64,000 nt of DNA from Blattamonas nauphoetae. Its lineage: Eukaryota > Preaxostyla > Oxymonadida. A program made the position numbers and the translations under genes. The stretch's first letter is position 1. Each line of letters starts with the position of its first letter. The notes beneath the pieces are model-generated. The model made no database searches. It had not been told where the DNA came from and saw only the letters and a list, made by a program, of their open reading frames with translations. The DNA lies in NCBI GenBank assembly GCA_033064195.1, contig JARBJD010000075.1:124001-188000 (forward strand). The letters run 5' to 3'. Positions 10,236-22,173 of the stretch are shown one piece after another.

Positions 10236-13200
10236 CTATTTACGTTTAATGGACGACATAAACAGTACGTCCCCTTCATCAATGAGATCATCCGAGTCAT
10301 TGTCACTCTCCCCACCGCTAAGTGAGTCAGATTCTGACGAATCGTCGAGGAGTGCTGCCCTGTCCTCGCTCTGCCGAACAAACTGAATTCGTTCCAACTT
10401 CTCTTTGATTTTCTTGTGGGCTGATTCTTTTTGGGAGACAAGGCGTGTGGTCTCCTCGACTTTCTCCTCAAGCTTCTTGATCTTCATTTCGAGAGCAGCC
10501 TTCTCTCTGTTCACCTTGTCCAGTGTCAGCCTCAATCTTTCAATATCCGTCTCTACTCTCCTTCTATCATTGTCTTTCTGTCGGATTTCCTCATTAAGAG
10601 CAGTATTCTTTGTCCGCAGATCAGACACAATCATCTCGCTTCTGTGCTGGTTGCTCTCCGCTTTGAGCTTCTCCTTTTCCTCCAAGTCCCGCTTCTGTTT
10701 GGCATTCGAAAGATCAGTTTCCACTTTTCCGAGGCGGTCTTTCAGTTCCACAATTGTCTTTTCGTGAAGAGACTTGTCTCGGTCGCTCTCATGGAGCTGT
10801 TGTTTGAGATGCTTGTTCTCCGAGATCACTCGATCGCGATCATCGGCCTTTAATCTGATTGTGTTCAGTTCCTGCAATTCTTCATTCAACTTCGTATTGT
10901 TCATTTCGAGTTGGAGTTTTTCCAGTTCCAGTTCACGCTTCTCATCGGTCAATCGAGTGATGTCTTCTTCCATTTGAGCGATTGTTTTTTCGTGTGATTC
11001 GTTGGTTTGAGTGAGATGCTCGATGGAGATCGAGTGTTGATGTTTCTCTGTCTCGACATCTTCTTTCTCTTTCTCCAATCCCTCCAGGGAGAGGAGGAGA
11101 TCATCCCGTTCCTCTTCCAGTTTCTGAATTGTCGATTTATTGCTCTCGTTCTCTTCAGTCAACTTCGACAGAGTGGCGTTGAGATCATCAACTGTCTCCA
11201 GAAGTTCATCAATTTGGCTCTTCGCCTGTTCAATCTCTTCCTCTTTGTCACGAATGATACTTTCCATCTCTTCCTGTTTCTGTTGAGTGCTCACAGCTTT
11301 TGAATCAAGTTCTGCTTGTTTCTCGTTCATTTTTCGCTCGAGTTCCGACACCTTCTGCGAGAACATGTCTGTCTCGTTCATCCGGACCTCCTGTTCCTTC
11401 GCGAGGAGTTGGTGGACAGTGGTGTATCGGTCAACACCCTTTTTGTCGACTGTTTGGATGTCTGTGAAGAGAGCCCGGATGAGCGACAGAACCAATTTCG
11501 ACGAAGTGTTGATTTTATTCTCGTAGTCAGCGAGTGAGTTCGGATCTGAGATTGTTTGAGAGGTTCGAACAGTGTCCTGCATCTCGTTTCGAAGAATGGA
11601 CTCTGCGAAGGACATGGAGAGAGGGTTTTGTGGAGTGCGGGAGGGTGTTGTGAATGTGAAGGATTCTCTGAAAGCGGACGGGGTGACGAGGCTTCGAGAG
11701 AGGAGTGGTGTTGAGGAGAGCGGGGAGGGCCTCATTGTATCTTCCTTTACAGTCCGATCGGGGAGAACAGATTCAATACTCATTCGACAGCGCCATTCTG
11801 TGACGAATCGTTTGAGCTGAGTGAGAGGATGGGATTGAGATGTGTGTTCGACGGGTGGAAGAAGACTTGAGAGAACAGCATCGTCCATTCCATGGTCAGT
11901 CTGCTTGGAGAAGATCGAAACAACATTGCAGGCATGCACACTTGAGAAGAACCAGTCGCTGAAATCGATGATCTCGCTGCTGGTTTCCATCAAGAGACCG
12001 AATATGGACTTGACGATGTCCAGCTTCTCCAAATCCTTTTTCTCGAGTGTTTGTTGCAGCTCGTCGACATCCATCACGGCAATGTCAGCCTGCTTGAGTT
12101 CCTCGTTCTTCTCCTTCAGCTCAGCGGTGAGCTGTTCAGCCATCTTCTGATGGTGCCTGATTGTGCTGTCCTTCTTGTCCAATTCTGCTCGGAGTTGTTG
12201 GATTTCGTTTTGTTTGATTCTGTCCTTTGCTTTGACTTCTTCCGAAAGGGTCGAGATCTCATTTTGGAGCAACGTTAGCTCTGCCTGGTGTGTTTCTGAG
12301 AGATTCTGTCGCTGCTGTTGCATGATCTTCACGAACGAATCGTTCTCCTCTTTCAGCTGTCGAACCTTCTCTTCGTAATGCTCGATTTCCTCAGCATGTA
12401 CCTTCTTCTCTCGCTCCAGATCCATTTTGACTCCTTCAACAGCCTCGTCCTTCGTCCGATGCGACTCGGTGAGATGGCTATTCAAATAGATCACCTCGTT
12501 CTCCAGCTCAGCGATGCGGCTGTGCATCTCGATCTCCTTCTCTTCAACAGCTTCCCGAACACGCATCTCAATCTCCTCGTTCTTCTTCATTTCTGTTTCC
12601 TGTTGATCTTGCTGGAGTCTCTTCAGTTTCTCGTTGGTGAGGGATTGGTTGCGTTTGAGTTGTTGGATTTCTTTTTGAGTGGCTCGTCTCTCTTCTTCTC
12701 GTTCTCTCGTGAGCTGCTTGATTTCGTCGTTGAGCGTTGAATGTAGCTTGTCACGTTCGTCATTCAATTTTGTGATTCGCTTAAGTTCTTCCTCCTTCAT
12801 TTTTCGCTCAGCCTCGTCTCTTCTTTTCTGCTCGTTCATTCTCTGCTGCTCAAGTTTCACTTCCTGTTCTCTCAGTTGTCTGATGTGTTCGGTCTTGAGT
12901 TCGTTCATCGAGATCTCCATCAGAAACAGTTTTTCCTCCATCCGTCTTCTTTCCTCACGAATCTCTCGATTTTTCTCTTCAGTTAGCTTCTTTGCCTCCT
13001 CCCCATATTGAATTTTCCACGATTCATCACGTTCTCGAAGAGCTCGCGTCATTTCTTCGTTCTTCTCGGTCTCCAGAAGTTTATTTTGGAGTTGAAGTCT
13101 TTCAATCTGTTGTTCAAGATCACTCACTCGTTCTTTCTCTAATTGTTTGTCTCTGAGTTCATTCATTTGTTTTTGGTGTTCTTCGCTTCTCCTTCGTTCC

Positions 13201-14533
13201 TTTTCAGCAATCTCGGCTTTGAGCGCAGCACTGAGCGAGTCTTTCTCCTTCTGAAGTCGTTCAATCCGCTCAGAAAACTCTGTTTGCTTCATTTTTTGCT
13301 GAGAATTTATGGATGAAAACCCGAGTTGTTCATCTTGGAGCCTTTCAAGTTGAGTTCTGGTTTGGAGGAGATCCTGTTCTAATATTTGGTTTTGTTCGGT
13401 CAAATCGTTAATTGTTTGGATCATATCCTCCTTTTCGCTGATATGAAATGGTTTTCCACTTTGAGACGTGGCCTCATTTCGGCTTTCAGCTCTTTGAAGT
13501 TGTTGTTTGAGCATGCTAATATACTGCTGCTTTTGTTGTTCATCCTGCGCATGCTTCGCTTTAGTTGCTTCAAGTTCCAAGAGGTGATTCTTGGTTTGTT
13601 GGGTGAGTTGAGTTCTGTGACTATCATCGAAGAAAAGAAAACATGCCGTAAGCTCTCAATTTGGTTTGTTAAATCGGCCACAACATCTCTTTGAGCCTGG
13701 AATTGAGATTTCAAAGATGATTTGTTTTCATGGTCATCCTGGCTAGACTTCTTCAGTTGTTTGTTTTCTTCGATCAAAGTTTGAATTTGCTTTTGGAGTT
13801 GCTCGAATTGAGATGAAGTGTTGAGATCAGAAGTCGACATTAATCGATCTTTTCGTTTGAGTTCTGCATCAAGTGAAGACACACGACTCTTTAGTTTCTC
13901 ATTTTCTTGGGTGAGATTCTCTCGTTCCCTTTGCAGTTCATTAACTTCATAATCAGACAATTTGTTGTTTCCCTGTTCAAATTGTGATTGTTTAGATGTT
14001 CTATTTGGCGAATATCCAGAATTGAGAGAGGTACGAAGCGTAGAGTCCTTGAGTTGTTCTTGGAGCTGAAAAATTGAGAAAAATGAACTAAAAACCATCG
14101 CATTCTCTCGAAGAACAGTATTGAAATCACGTGACAATTTTTGTCTTTCATCTTGTAACTTACTGATTTGATCGTTCTGCTTCAGGAGTTGTTCTCTCAA
14201 CTCAGTCTGCATTCGAGCTTCTTTCCGTTGATTCTCCCTGGATTGAGTATTCAGGCGTTCAACATCATTTTGAAGAGTTTCGTTCAAAATACTTGTCTGT
14301 TGTAGTTGTAGTCGGAGAGATCGTATTTGATCGTCAGGAGTTTGTGAAGAAGGAGAGCGATGTGATTTAGGGGTATGATTTTGAAAGGGCGGCTGTTCAA
14401 TTGGGGTTTGATGAAACGAAAATTTGGGTGAGTCCAGTGCATTGCGATCAGAGAGTGTTGAACGAGTTTGCGACGTGAGATCGCGAATTGGAGTAGATCC
14501 TTTTCCATCGTGATATATCGGTGAAGTTGCCAT
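10236..14533 (-). CDS. Long coiled-coil protein (golgin/SMC-tail-like), function unknown
   Basis: About 1,400 residues over three exons: 14533-14096, 14065-13643 and 13589-10236. The 30-nt intron at 14066-14095 is inferred because the in-frame alternative inserts a Phe/Ser-rich hydrophobic piece into a heptad region. The second intron is taken as 13590-13642; a GC-AG alternative ending at 13611 is also possible. Most of the protein is a Glu/Lys/Gln/Arg coiled coil in two blocks separated by a non-coiled segment near 11500-12000 with hydrophobic helices and Ser/Pro-rich sequence. The C-terminus is acidic (GGESDNDSDD) and then basic (KRK). The open frame continues upstream of 14533 to about 14610 without an ATG, so a small first exon may exist. 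The architecture fits tethering or structural proteins; identity is not determined. Confidence 0.75.
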
Positions 14534-14721
14534 AGAAAGCCCAACAATGGGAGTAGCAATCTTCGTGGAAAGTCCAGAATAAAAGGCTGATGATTCTGGG
14601 CCATAACCTGTTGTGACCAAGTTGTGACACTTTGAAAAATGGTTTCAGGACATTCCAAGTCACCTGAAATGAATTTGTCTAAATTAAAAGTCAAATCTCC
14701 CAAAAATTTCTCTTATTCATC

Positions 14722-16596
14722 ATGGATGGCGTGTCTGTCATTGAGAATTCCAGATTATACATCGATCAGATGTCAGGTTCACTCTCACTGAAACGTAGCA
14801 CTTTTCAACTTCTCCTCGATAAGGAAGATAAGCCAATCGAGCAGGATGCTGAGGACAACACTTTTCTCGTAATATACAACGAGAAAAAATCAAAACGGTT
14901 CCCACTCCATTCACAACTCGGTGACATCCTTGAAACTCCTACAGAGCCCGAAACTGGAATGCCATATGTTGGAGCTCTTGTAAATAATGAGCTTCGCGGT
15001 TTGCACTCTCAAATTTAAATTATCCTGCCTTAACTTTCAACTCGCTCCAAACTAGGATTGAACGAACGAATTGATATCACAGTTCATAGTTTGACCCCTG
15101 TTTCCCTGGTCAATTCACTTGGGAGCCAAATTTATCGTCGATCACTCTGTTTTGTTCTGTCGATGGCGTTTTCAAGATTGTTCCCAAAGCAACGACTTGT
15201 TATCGGCCACTCCCTCGGAAACGGGTTTTATTATGAATCGCCCGAACTTGACTCTGAAATAACGGAAAGGATGCTTACCCAGGTCTCGGAAGAAATGGAG
15301 CGAATCGTCAAATCTGAATTCCCTATCCTTCGCCGCTATATTAGCTGGGAAGAAGCCGTTCTGCATCTCCGAAACACCAACCAGGAACAGACACTTGAGC
15401 TTGTCTCCCAACACAACACTGCTCGAATTAACATGGTGATTTGTGATGGATACCTCGATTTGTGGCACGGACCTCACCTCTCAAACACAAAGTACCTTCG
15501 GACGTTCGAGTTGAAGTCGTACTCTAACGGATTCCTCCTCCGCTTCCCACCAACCCAAACACCAAACCTCATCCCAGAATTTATTGACAGACCAAACATC
15601 TTTGAGGCATTTCAATGGTCAAAAGAGAGAGGCAGGCGTCTTGGTGTGCAATGCGTCGGGGATTTGAATCAGTTGGTTCGTACACAAATGAACGGAGGAC
15701 TTAGCAAATACATTCTTGTTTCGGAGTCTATCCATCAGCGACGCATAAACACAATTGCACAGACCGCAATCTCTTCTCCCAAAACAAAGGTGATCCTGAT
15801 CGCCGGACCATCTTCCTCTGGAAAGACCACATTCGCGCGAAAACTGTGCATCGAACTCCAAGCTGTTGGAAAGAAGCCCGAAGTCATCTCTCTGGATGAC
15901 TTCTACCTTCACCCCGATCTTTGCCCGAAGGATGAGACTGGTGAATGTGATTTCGAGTGTCTTGAAGCATTGGACGTGCCATACATCAACAAACTCCTCG
16001 CATCGCTCATTAAGGGCGAAGAAGTCACTCTCCCAAAATATGACTTTAAGACAGTCACACGCACAGATGGCCGGAAGCTTAAACTTGTTGATGAAAGCGT
16101 GATTGTGATTGAAGGGATTCATGGTCTGAACGACAAGTTGACTGCCATGATTCCTGCTGAAAACAAATATAAAATCTTCATTTCTGCCCTCACTCAGCTT
16201 AATCTCGATGAACACAATCGTATCGCTACCACCGACAACCGTTGTCTACGCCGAATTGTTCGTGATTTTCAGTTTCGTGGAGTTAGTGCCGAAGATACTC
16301 TCCTTCGTTGGTCGTCGGTCAGAGCTGGTGAAGAGAAGCATATTTTCCCATTCCAGGGCAACGCAGACATTGTGTTCAACTCTGCTCTTGATTATGAGCT
16401 GGCTGCGTTGAAAGTCATTGCCGGACCTCTCCTCCGCAATATCACTCCGCACTCTTCTGTCTACAATTTGGCGTCTCGACTTTTGCGTTTCTTGGATAAT
16501 TTTGATCAGATTATTCACAAGCATGTCCCACAGGCTTCCATCCTCAGAGAGTTCATTGGTGACAGTCCCTACCATGAGGAACACTGGGAAAATTGA
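14722..16596 (+). CDS. Nucleoside (uridine-type) kinase with N-terminal TGS/threonyl-tRNA-synthetase-like region
   Basis: Two exons (14722-14998 and 15056-16596, intron 57 nt) encode 605 residues. The first about 100 residues resemble a TGS-type beta-grasp region. Next is a segment with GHSLGNGFYY, the signature of the ThrRS/AlaRS editing-like domain. From about residue 320 comes a P-loop kinase domain: Walker A GPSSSGKTTFA, then SLDDFYLHP and the VIEGIHGLND strand, the layout of uridine kinase/phosphoribulokinase family proteins. The same three-part architecture is known in bacterial proteins annotated as nucleoside or uridine kinases and in several anaerobic protists, which suggests an old bacterial origin. 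The exact nucleoside substrate cannot be read from the sequence. It starts about 190 bp from the divergent coiled-coil gene. Confidence 0.85.
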
Positions 16597-16829
16597 CTCT
16601 TGACATTCCAATGACATCATTTCATCTTAATGTTTTCTGTCGATCATCTTACTCCCACCGTAGACTGAATTTTATCTGTCCTTTCAAAAAAAGTTGAAAT
16701 TTCATTTTTGACGATTCAAGAGACTTTAAATCCCAACAATCAAGTCACTCGAGAAGAGTCCTGATTGTGTTCTGGTTATTACAGATGGAGATATTTCATA
16801 ACCTCCCAATATCTGTGTTCAGTCTGTAG

Positions 16830-17903
16830 TCAATCGTGACGATTCATGTCATGGCTCACTCGATCCACAAACTCGAGCAATCCTTCCCCATTCATCACAT
16901 CTTGTATTTCGTCAGGAAATCGATGCATACCAGATGCTCTTTTTCCAGATGCGACAAAATCAGCAATATTGTCACCAGCACGAATGAATTTGAATGGAGT
17001 CTCAAGGTTGTTTGGAGGACTTTGCAATTCTTCCCACGAGAACAACAATGAATCAGTTAAGTTGCTGTCATATGGATTGAAATCGATGAGTTGAACAGTG
17101 TCAAATGTTTCTGACAGGTGAATGTCAAAAACATAATCCTGGAGTGGGAACACAGACTTCACATGGTTCACAAAGAATGACGATATTGTTCGAAGAATGT
17201 TATGAGTTGCAGCAGGATTTTGAAGATAGGCAAACACGCGATCTATGTATCGTTGACACACCCCAACAAGTTGTTGATGGCGTACAAAACAACGAAATTC
17301 TCTTTGTTCATCGAGGTCGATCCATTGTTGAAGACAGAGTGTTGGATTGGGGAGTTGATCGTTTTCGCCGCGAAGAGTTGACAAAACATTCATCATATCA
17401 AGAATATCGTTAGCATAGACATCGCTACTTTTTAAGAGGAGAAGAACCTCTGCTGTGCACGAACATTGCATCGAACGAGAGTTCAAAACCCAGATATCAC
17501 TGGATGAGGCAGACCAATTCAGCTTAGGGACCAGATAATCATGTTCTCGAAATAACTCGTCAATTGAGTGAGTAATGTCAGGAAATGTGTTTGGGACAGG
17601 TTCTCTTCGATGAGCTTCACTTGTGTTTGGTAGATCATCAAAATCTGGATCCCGATGATCGAGGAAATCTCTATCATCCTCAATTTCATGATGATGAAAT
17701 GTTGGAGCTGCATAGCCATCAGGAAGAAGAATTCTATCTCAATGAAAAGAAAGAAAAAACGAAAACCCATCGGCTTCCATGAAGGCAATAAATTGGTCTG
17801 TAATTGGGATAAACATAGTGGGAGGCGCATGCGCTGAAAGAAGAGGATACCAGGATGGTGTCTGGCATTCAATAATATCGGCAAAACTGGCAGAAATCGA
17901 CAT
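16830..17903 (-). CDS. CDC123: CDC123 (D123 family), eIF2 assembly factor
   Basis: Two exons (17903-17767 and 17733-16830) separated by a 33-nt intron give 346 residues. The N-terminal exon reads FIPITDQFIAFMEADG and continues in exon 2 with ILLPDG. KLNWSA follows, then LLLLKSSD, the EFRCFVRHQQLVGVCQR strand, VFDIHL, IDFNPY and DSLLFSWEEL, all typical D123 landmarks in the right order. CDC123 has an ATP-grasp fold and in yeast and human helps assemble the eIF2 gamma subunit into the heterotrimer, which is needed for translation initiation. Length matches the family (about 330-360). The start ATG (MSISASF) is followed by the usual tryptophan-containing N-terminal motif (SWYPLL). It is transcribed divergently from deoxyhypusine synthase, 48 bp away, so the two translation genes may share a promoter region. 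Confidence 0.92.
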
Positions 17904-17951
17904 TATTTTCCTCATGGGGCAATTGATCAGCTTCTCTCATAGACTCTTACA

Positions 17952-19166
17952 ATGACGGAATCACTGAAGGCAGCGCAGTCAAATGTCTATCATGAATCTG
18001 TTCCTATCGTTTCAGCGGAACCAGCAATCAGAGGGTATGATTTCTCTGATGGAATCAATTACGACGCACTCTTCCATTCCATGAAAACAGTCGGAGCACA
18101 AGCAACGGATTTTGGGAGAGCAATTGATGAAATTAATAGAATGCTCTCCTGGCGCCTTTCTCATGATCCAATTATGGAAGATGAAGCTGAATCAGACAAA
18201 GATCCAAAAGTTAGGCATGAAACAAGAGCAAAAATCTTTCTCGGATATACATCGAATATGATCTCATGTGGTACCCGTGAAACAATTCGATTCCTTGTCA
18301 AGCACAAACTTGTTGATGTTATTGTGACAACCTGTGGTGGCATTGAAGAGGATTTCATTAAGTGCATGGGTGATTTCCAAGTTGGTGACTTCAACCTTCC
18401 TGTTTGTCCTCTCAATATTATGATGTTTCTATGGACTACATTCTTATTCATCAGGGAACTGTTCTACGTGAAAGGGGACAAAATCGGATCGGAAATATTC
18501 TCGTCTCGAACGATCTTTACTGTAAATTTGAAGAGTTTATGACACCAATACTCTTGCGTATGCTGAAAGAACAGAAAGAGGATAAAACAGTCTGGTCTCC
18601 GTCAAAAATGATCCATCTCATGGGTGAAATCATCAATAACCCAGACTCTGTTTACTATTGGTGTTACAAAAACAACATTCCAGTCTTCTGTCCAGCGATT
18701 ACTGATGGAGCAATCGGAGATAATATTTTCTTCTTTAACGATCAACATCCAGGACTTGTTCTTGATCTCGTTCAAGGTCTCTCTTTTCTCTCTCATTTTC
18801 CCAGATATCTCGCTGATCAATTGGGAGGCTCTTCATGCAAAGAAGACTGGAATGATTATTTGTGGTGGAGGTGTTATCAAACATCATATCGCTAATGCAA
18901 ACCTCATGAGAAATGGAGCAGATTTCTCCGTCTATATAAACACGGGAAATGAAAAAGAGGCCTCCGATACCGGAGCCTCACCAGACGAAGCTGTGAGCTG
19001 GGGAAAAATTACGCAAGAAGCCAAGCCAGTGAAAGTGTGGGGAGACTTCACAATCTTGTTCCCACTGATTGTTTCACAGACCTTCGCAAAATCAATTTAT
19101 TCCCCACTCTCGGAGGATCATCGACGTATGCCAGTTGAAGAGAATAAAGAGGAGAAACATGAATAA
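17952..19166 (+). CDS. DHS: Deoxyhypusine synthase
   Basis: Three exons (17952-18401, 18455-18776, 18805-19166) encode 377 residues, the normal size. Introns are 53 and 28 nt; the shorter is among the smallest in this window. The enzyme transfers the aminobutyl part of spermidine to a lysine of eIF5A using NAD, the first step of hypusine formation. Visible landmarks: [52 protein letters not shown] and GGGVIKHHI, where the lysine is in the place of the catalytic Lys. Near the C-terminus come VYINTG and SGASPDEA-like sequence ([13 protein letters not shown]). All active-site regions appear intact, so the enzyme should be functional. Confidence 0.95.
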
Positions 19167-19280
19167 CACTCCTTCATTTCACAAGCGAGAAAAAGGACCT
19201 TCTTTGAAAAGCGGGAAGCTTGCACAAATAAATAATGTTTGCCAATGAAATGATACACGGAGAAAAGTGAAAAAAGGAGC

Positions 19281-21194
19281 TTAACGACGAAGAGGATGGT
19301 CAGGGTGCTGCTTTAGGAACGCTGCGGAGAAAAAGTAAGAGAATGATAACAAGATGGCGAATCAAACCTTCGACATCATTAGCTATGCTCTGACACAAAA
19401 AGAACTTGGTCATCCACTTCTTGCCATTTGGACCAATTCCTTGGTGAGCTTCGAGGTAGGCAGAGAGGGTTGGCTCGTGGTACAGTTTCTTGTCTGCCCC
19501 ATAAACAGGCAAGGTCATCAGCTGGGGAGATAGATGAAGCAAGAGGGATACCTTTCCGTCAAGTGGATCAAGCCACTTCGGTAGGACCTCAGAAGACCCT
19601 CCTGATTGGGTCAGTTGGTTTTGGGGTTGTGTTTGTTGGATTGGTGATTGTCCCAGTTGGTAGGATGGTTGTGTCTGTTGGAGTTGTGGTTGTGTCTGTT
19701 GGAATTGTTGTGTCTGTGGGAATTGTTGTTGTGTCTGTAGGAATTGTTGTGTCTGTGGGAATTGTGGTTGTGTTTGCTGCATTTGAGCAGTGGGGTTGTT
19801 CTGATTCTGGAGTTGTTGACCACCAACATAGAACTCGGCCTGACTATTCTGCGCATATGTGGAGAACAGGGACGGCGGTGGAGGTGAGACATGCTGCTGA
19901 GGCTGATACGGTTGCTGGTAGTTTTGAACAAACTGCTGATTGAGTTGTGGTTGTGATAATGGGAGATTGTACACTGTGGGGCTTCCTTGTGGCTGTGAAA
20001 TTTGTTGATTATACGTCTGTTGCATCATTCCAAACTGGGGGTTTTGAATTGCTGTCTGGGCAAGTGTCGGGCTTATTCGGCCTGGTGAAGATCCACGGTT
20101 GCTCTGAGATTGTTGATACACACTCCCATTAGGCACTGCAGTTGGGAAGACAGGAGAAAACTAACAGAAAAAAGGAGAATCGTACCTGTTTCGGTGATAT
20201 TGTCAATTATTAGGAAATAGAAGGCAGTATCATTATAAGTGTTTAATTGGAGCGACATTTGGCATGATTGTTGATTGTTGATTAATATCCGTGTATGCTG
20301 ATCGGGAGGTGTCCCTCCAAACACAACTATATAGTGCATTTTCCCATTCACGCAAAATCGACTTCGAAAGGCAGCGTCAGCGTCTAGAATTGTGATCGGG
20401 ATGTATCGAACTACGGTGGAGTCATTAGAAGGCACATCGTCAACATTTGGGGAAAGAGTGCATGTAACTGAATAAACAGGTTCATCATTTTGCTGTTCTT
20501 GAGGAGGATACTGTTGTTCTTGATATGCAAAGTTTGGATTTTGTTGTTGCATCACACCCTGTTGTGGAGCAAAATCCTGAAAGAAGAACGTATATCCCTC
20601 CTGTTCTGTGTAATTCAACAACGTACAATTGATAAGAACATAATTTGGGGCAGGACTCTGTGACAATTGATAGAACGAATTCAATGCAGGTGATTGACCG
20701 GAAACGCAGAGTCTAGCCTGGCTATTGTTCCACGTAGGATTGGAACTTTGGGATATATCAATCAGAAAGTAGTAGTATGTTTGTCCCATTCCTGGATCAC
20801 CAATTTGTTCGGTTTGAAGGGCATATTTAACAAGAACTGTTAATTGAATGGTTTGCGGTTGGACAATGAGGCTGTTAATGATAGATTCACAAGAGGTTGA
20901 TTGTGTTGGTTCACGAGGGAATGTCGCTGTTAGGATAAGATAAGGCTCTGATTGTTGGAGACTCGTGATTTGTCCACAGATCTCTCGAGGCTGTTGATCT
21001 AGAGAATATTGGTAATATGTAGACTGAAGTTCGTGTGGAACTTGGAAAAGTGCACGAGCATTCTGTCCAATCGGTTTGCCGTCAGATGTGATTTCGACAT
21101 CGTAGCGATCGTTTGAAATAAACCTCAGAATTCCCTGCCAACGAACGAGATGACCTAAATAGTACGTTTGGAACTGTTCATAATTAAAGTTCAT
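19281..21194 (-). CDS. Gln-rich protein with OB-like N-terminal repeats, function unknown
   Basis: Three exons (21194-20186, 20135-19368, 19321-19281; introns 50 and 46 nt) give 605 residues. The first about 330 residues are globular and beta-rich, apparently built of two or three related units (one begins LVRWQGILRFISNDRYDVEI). The middle is extremely rich in Gln, Pro, Thr and Phe, with short tandem QTQQFPQ-type repeats. A final folded segment (PKWLDPLDGK onward) ends HPDHPLRR. The start is the ATG at 21194; a TTTTCCCAG sequence just upstream suggests a spliced 5' leader. It shares the opening motif and general plan with the gene at 35897, so the two are probably remote paralogs. Q-rich tails occur in transcription and RNA-granule proteins, but I make no assignment. 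Confidence 0.7.
19661..19785. repeat. Short tandem repeat coding for Gln-rich units
   Basis: Imperfect copies of a unit containing GGAATTGTTG and GTGTCTGT follow one another with a period near 24-30 bases inside the Gln-rich gene. The minus-strand translation is QTQQF/QTQPQ repeats. It is a coding minisatellite and likely length-variable. Confidence 0.7.
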
Positions 21195-21466
21195 TGAGCC
21201 ACTTCCTGGGAAAAGACAAAAAGGTCGACCCACAACAGTTTTATTGAGGATATAGATTTTGGAAAATAATCAATTCACAAATAATCCCTTCATGAAATGG
21301 AAATGACGATTAATAAGATATGACCCCTGAGTGAGAGTCAAGATGTAAATGGTGAAGGACTGGCGACGGGTTCAGACCGAAGTTAATTGAGAAGATGGGG
21401 AGAACAAATCGGCTCTCGTATTTCGCTACACCAGAAAATCCTCTGAAAGGTCGAATTCAACTCCAG

Positions 21467-21886
21467 TTAACCCCAGGAATCTGTCTGGTAGTAGTTGAGA
21501 AGGAGATGTCCAAAACAATGTTGAGGGCCTATCCATGTGAGGTTATCACTGTAAAACTACAACAAAAATGAGAAAAAGTCGAGATATTAAAAGGAAATAC
21601 AGCAGATAATTGTTCGAGCGTCGTTGAGAGTGACGGGGCAAAATTTTCGTGAACAAGAACCTAAATTGGGTTAGAAATGCGAAAAGTGAATTGAATATCT
21701 GTAAGATACCAAGGAAGTATTTGGTGAAAGTTCAAGGAGAGTTTTGAGATGTTTATTAACCTCGAAGATGGAAACTTCTTTTTGATAGATTTGATCTTGT
21801 TCATTTGGAGGTAATTGAGCTCCACTATGACCCTTAAACCTTATATGCACAAAGTCTGGCTGATTTGGTTTCGATTCATCAATCAT
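21467..21886 (-). CDS. ATG12: ATG12 ubiquitin-like autophagy modifier
   Basis: Three short exons (21886-21710, 21660-21601, 21556-21467) joined across introns of 49 and 44 nt give a 108-residue protein. Recognisable stretches are VHIRF near the start of the ubiquitin fold, VNKHLKTLLEL (the conserved helix), then LVHENFAPS, matching the YVNQSFAPS strand of ATG12, CFG near the end, and the C-terminus DSWG with a terminal glycine. ATG12 is conjugated through that glycine to ATG5 by ATG7 and ATG10 and drives ATG8 lipidation in autophagy. Compared with other ATG12 proteins there are about 10-13 extra residues between FAPS and CFG (around FYSDNLTWIG). The start ATG is the only in-frame one near the domain. 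Both splice junctions are phase 0. No single exon is long enough to be noticed by itself. Confidence 0.85.
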
Positions 21887-22173
21887 ATCGTTGTATGTTG
21901 AATTGTTGGGAGGAAAAAGAATCAATTACGGCGATCTGGATCTGACCTCCAGAGAATGACTATTAGTGAATGCGATATTGTTTTCTTGTATTGAACTGTG
22001 GCGACGTGCAGAAGAGTGCGTTAAACATGATTTATGAGATGAAAAAGAAAGATGGATCACAAATGAAGAACTGAGGTGGTGATCCGTTATGTGATGGGAA
22101 CGCAATTGAAGAAGGTATCTACAACTTTGATGAGGTAGATTAATGAATAATGATGCAATTGCCGTCAAAAGAG

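Noticed and set aside
17519-17884. Minus-strand 121-codon frame with hydrophobic sequence
   Set aside because: It is a wrong-frame read-through of CDC123 exon 1 across the 33-nt intron; the spliced frame gives family motifs.
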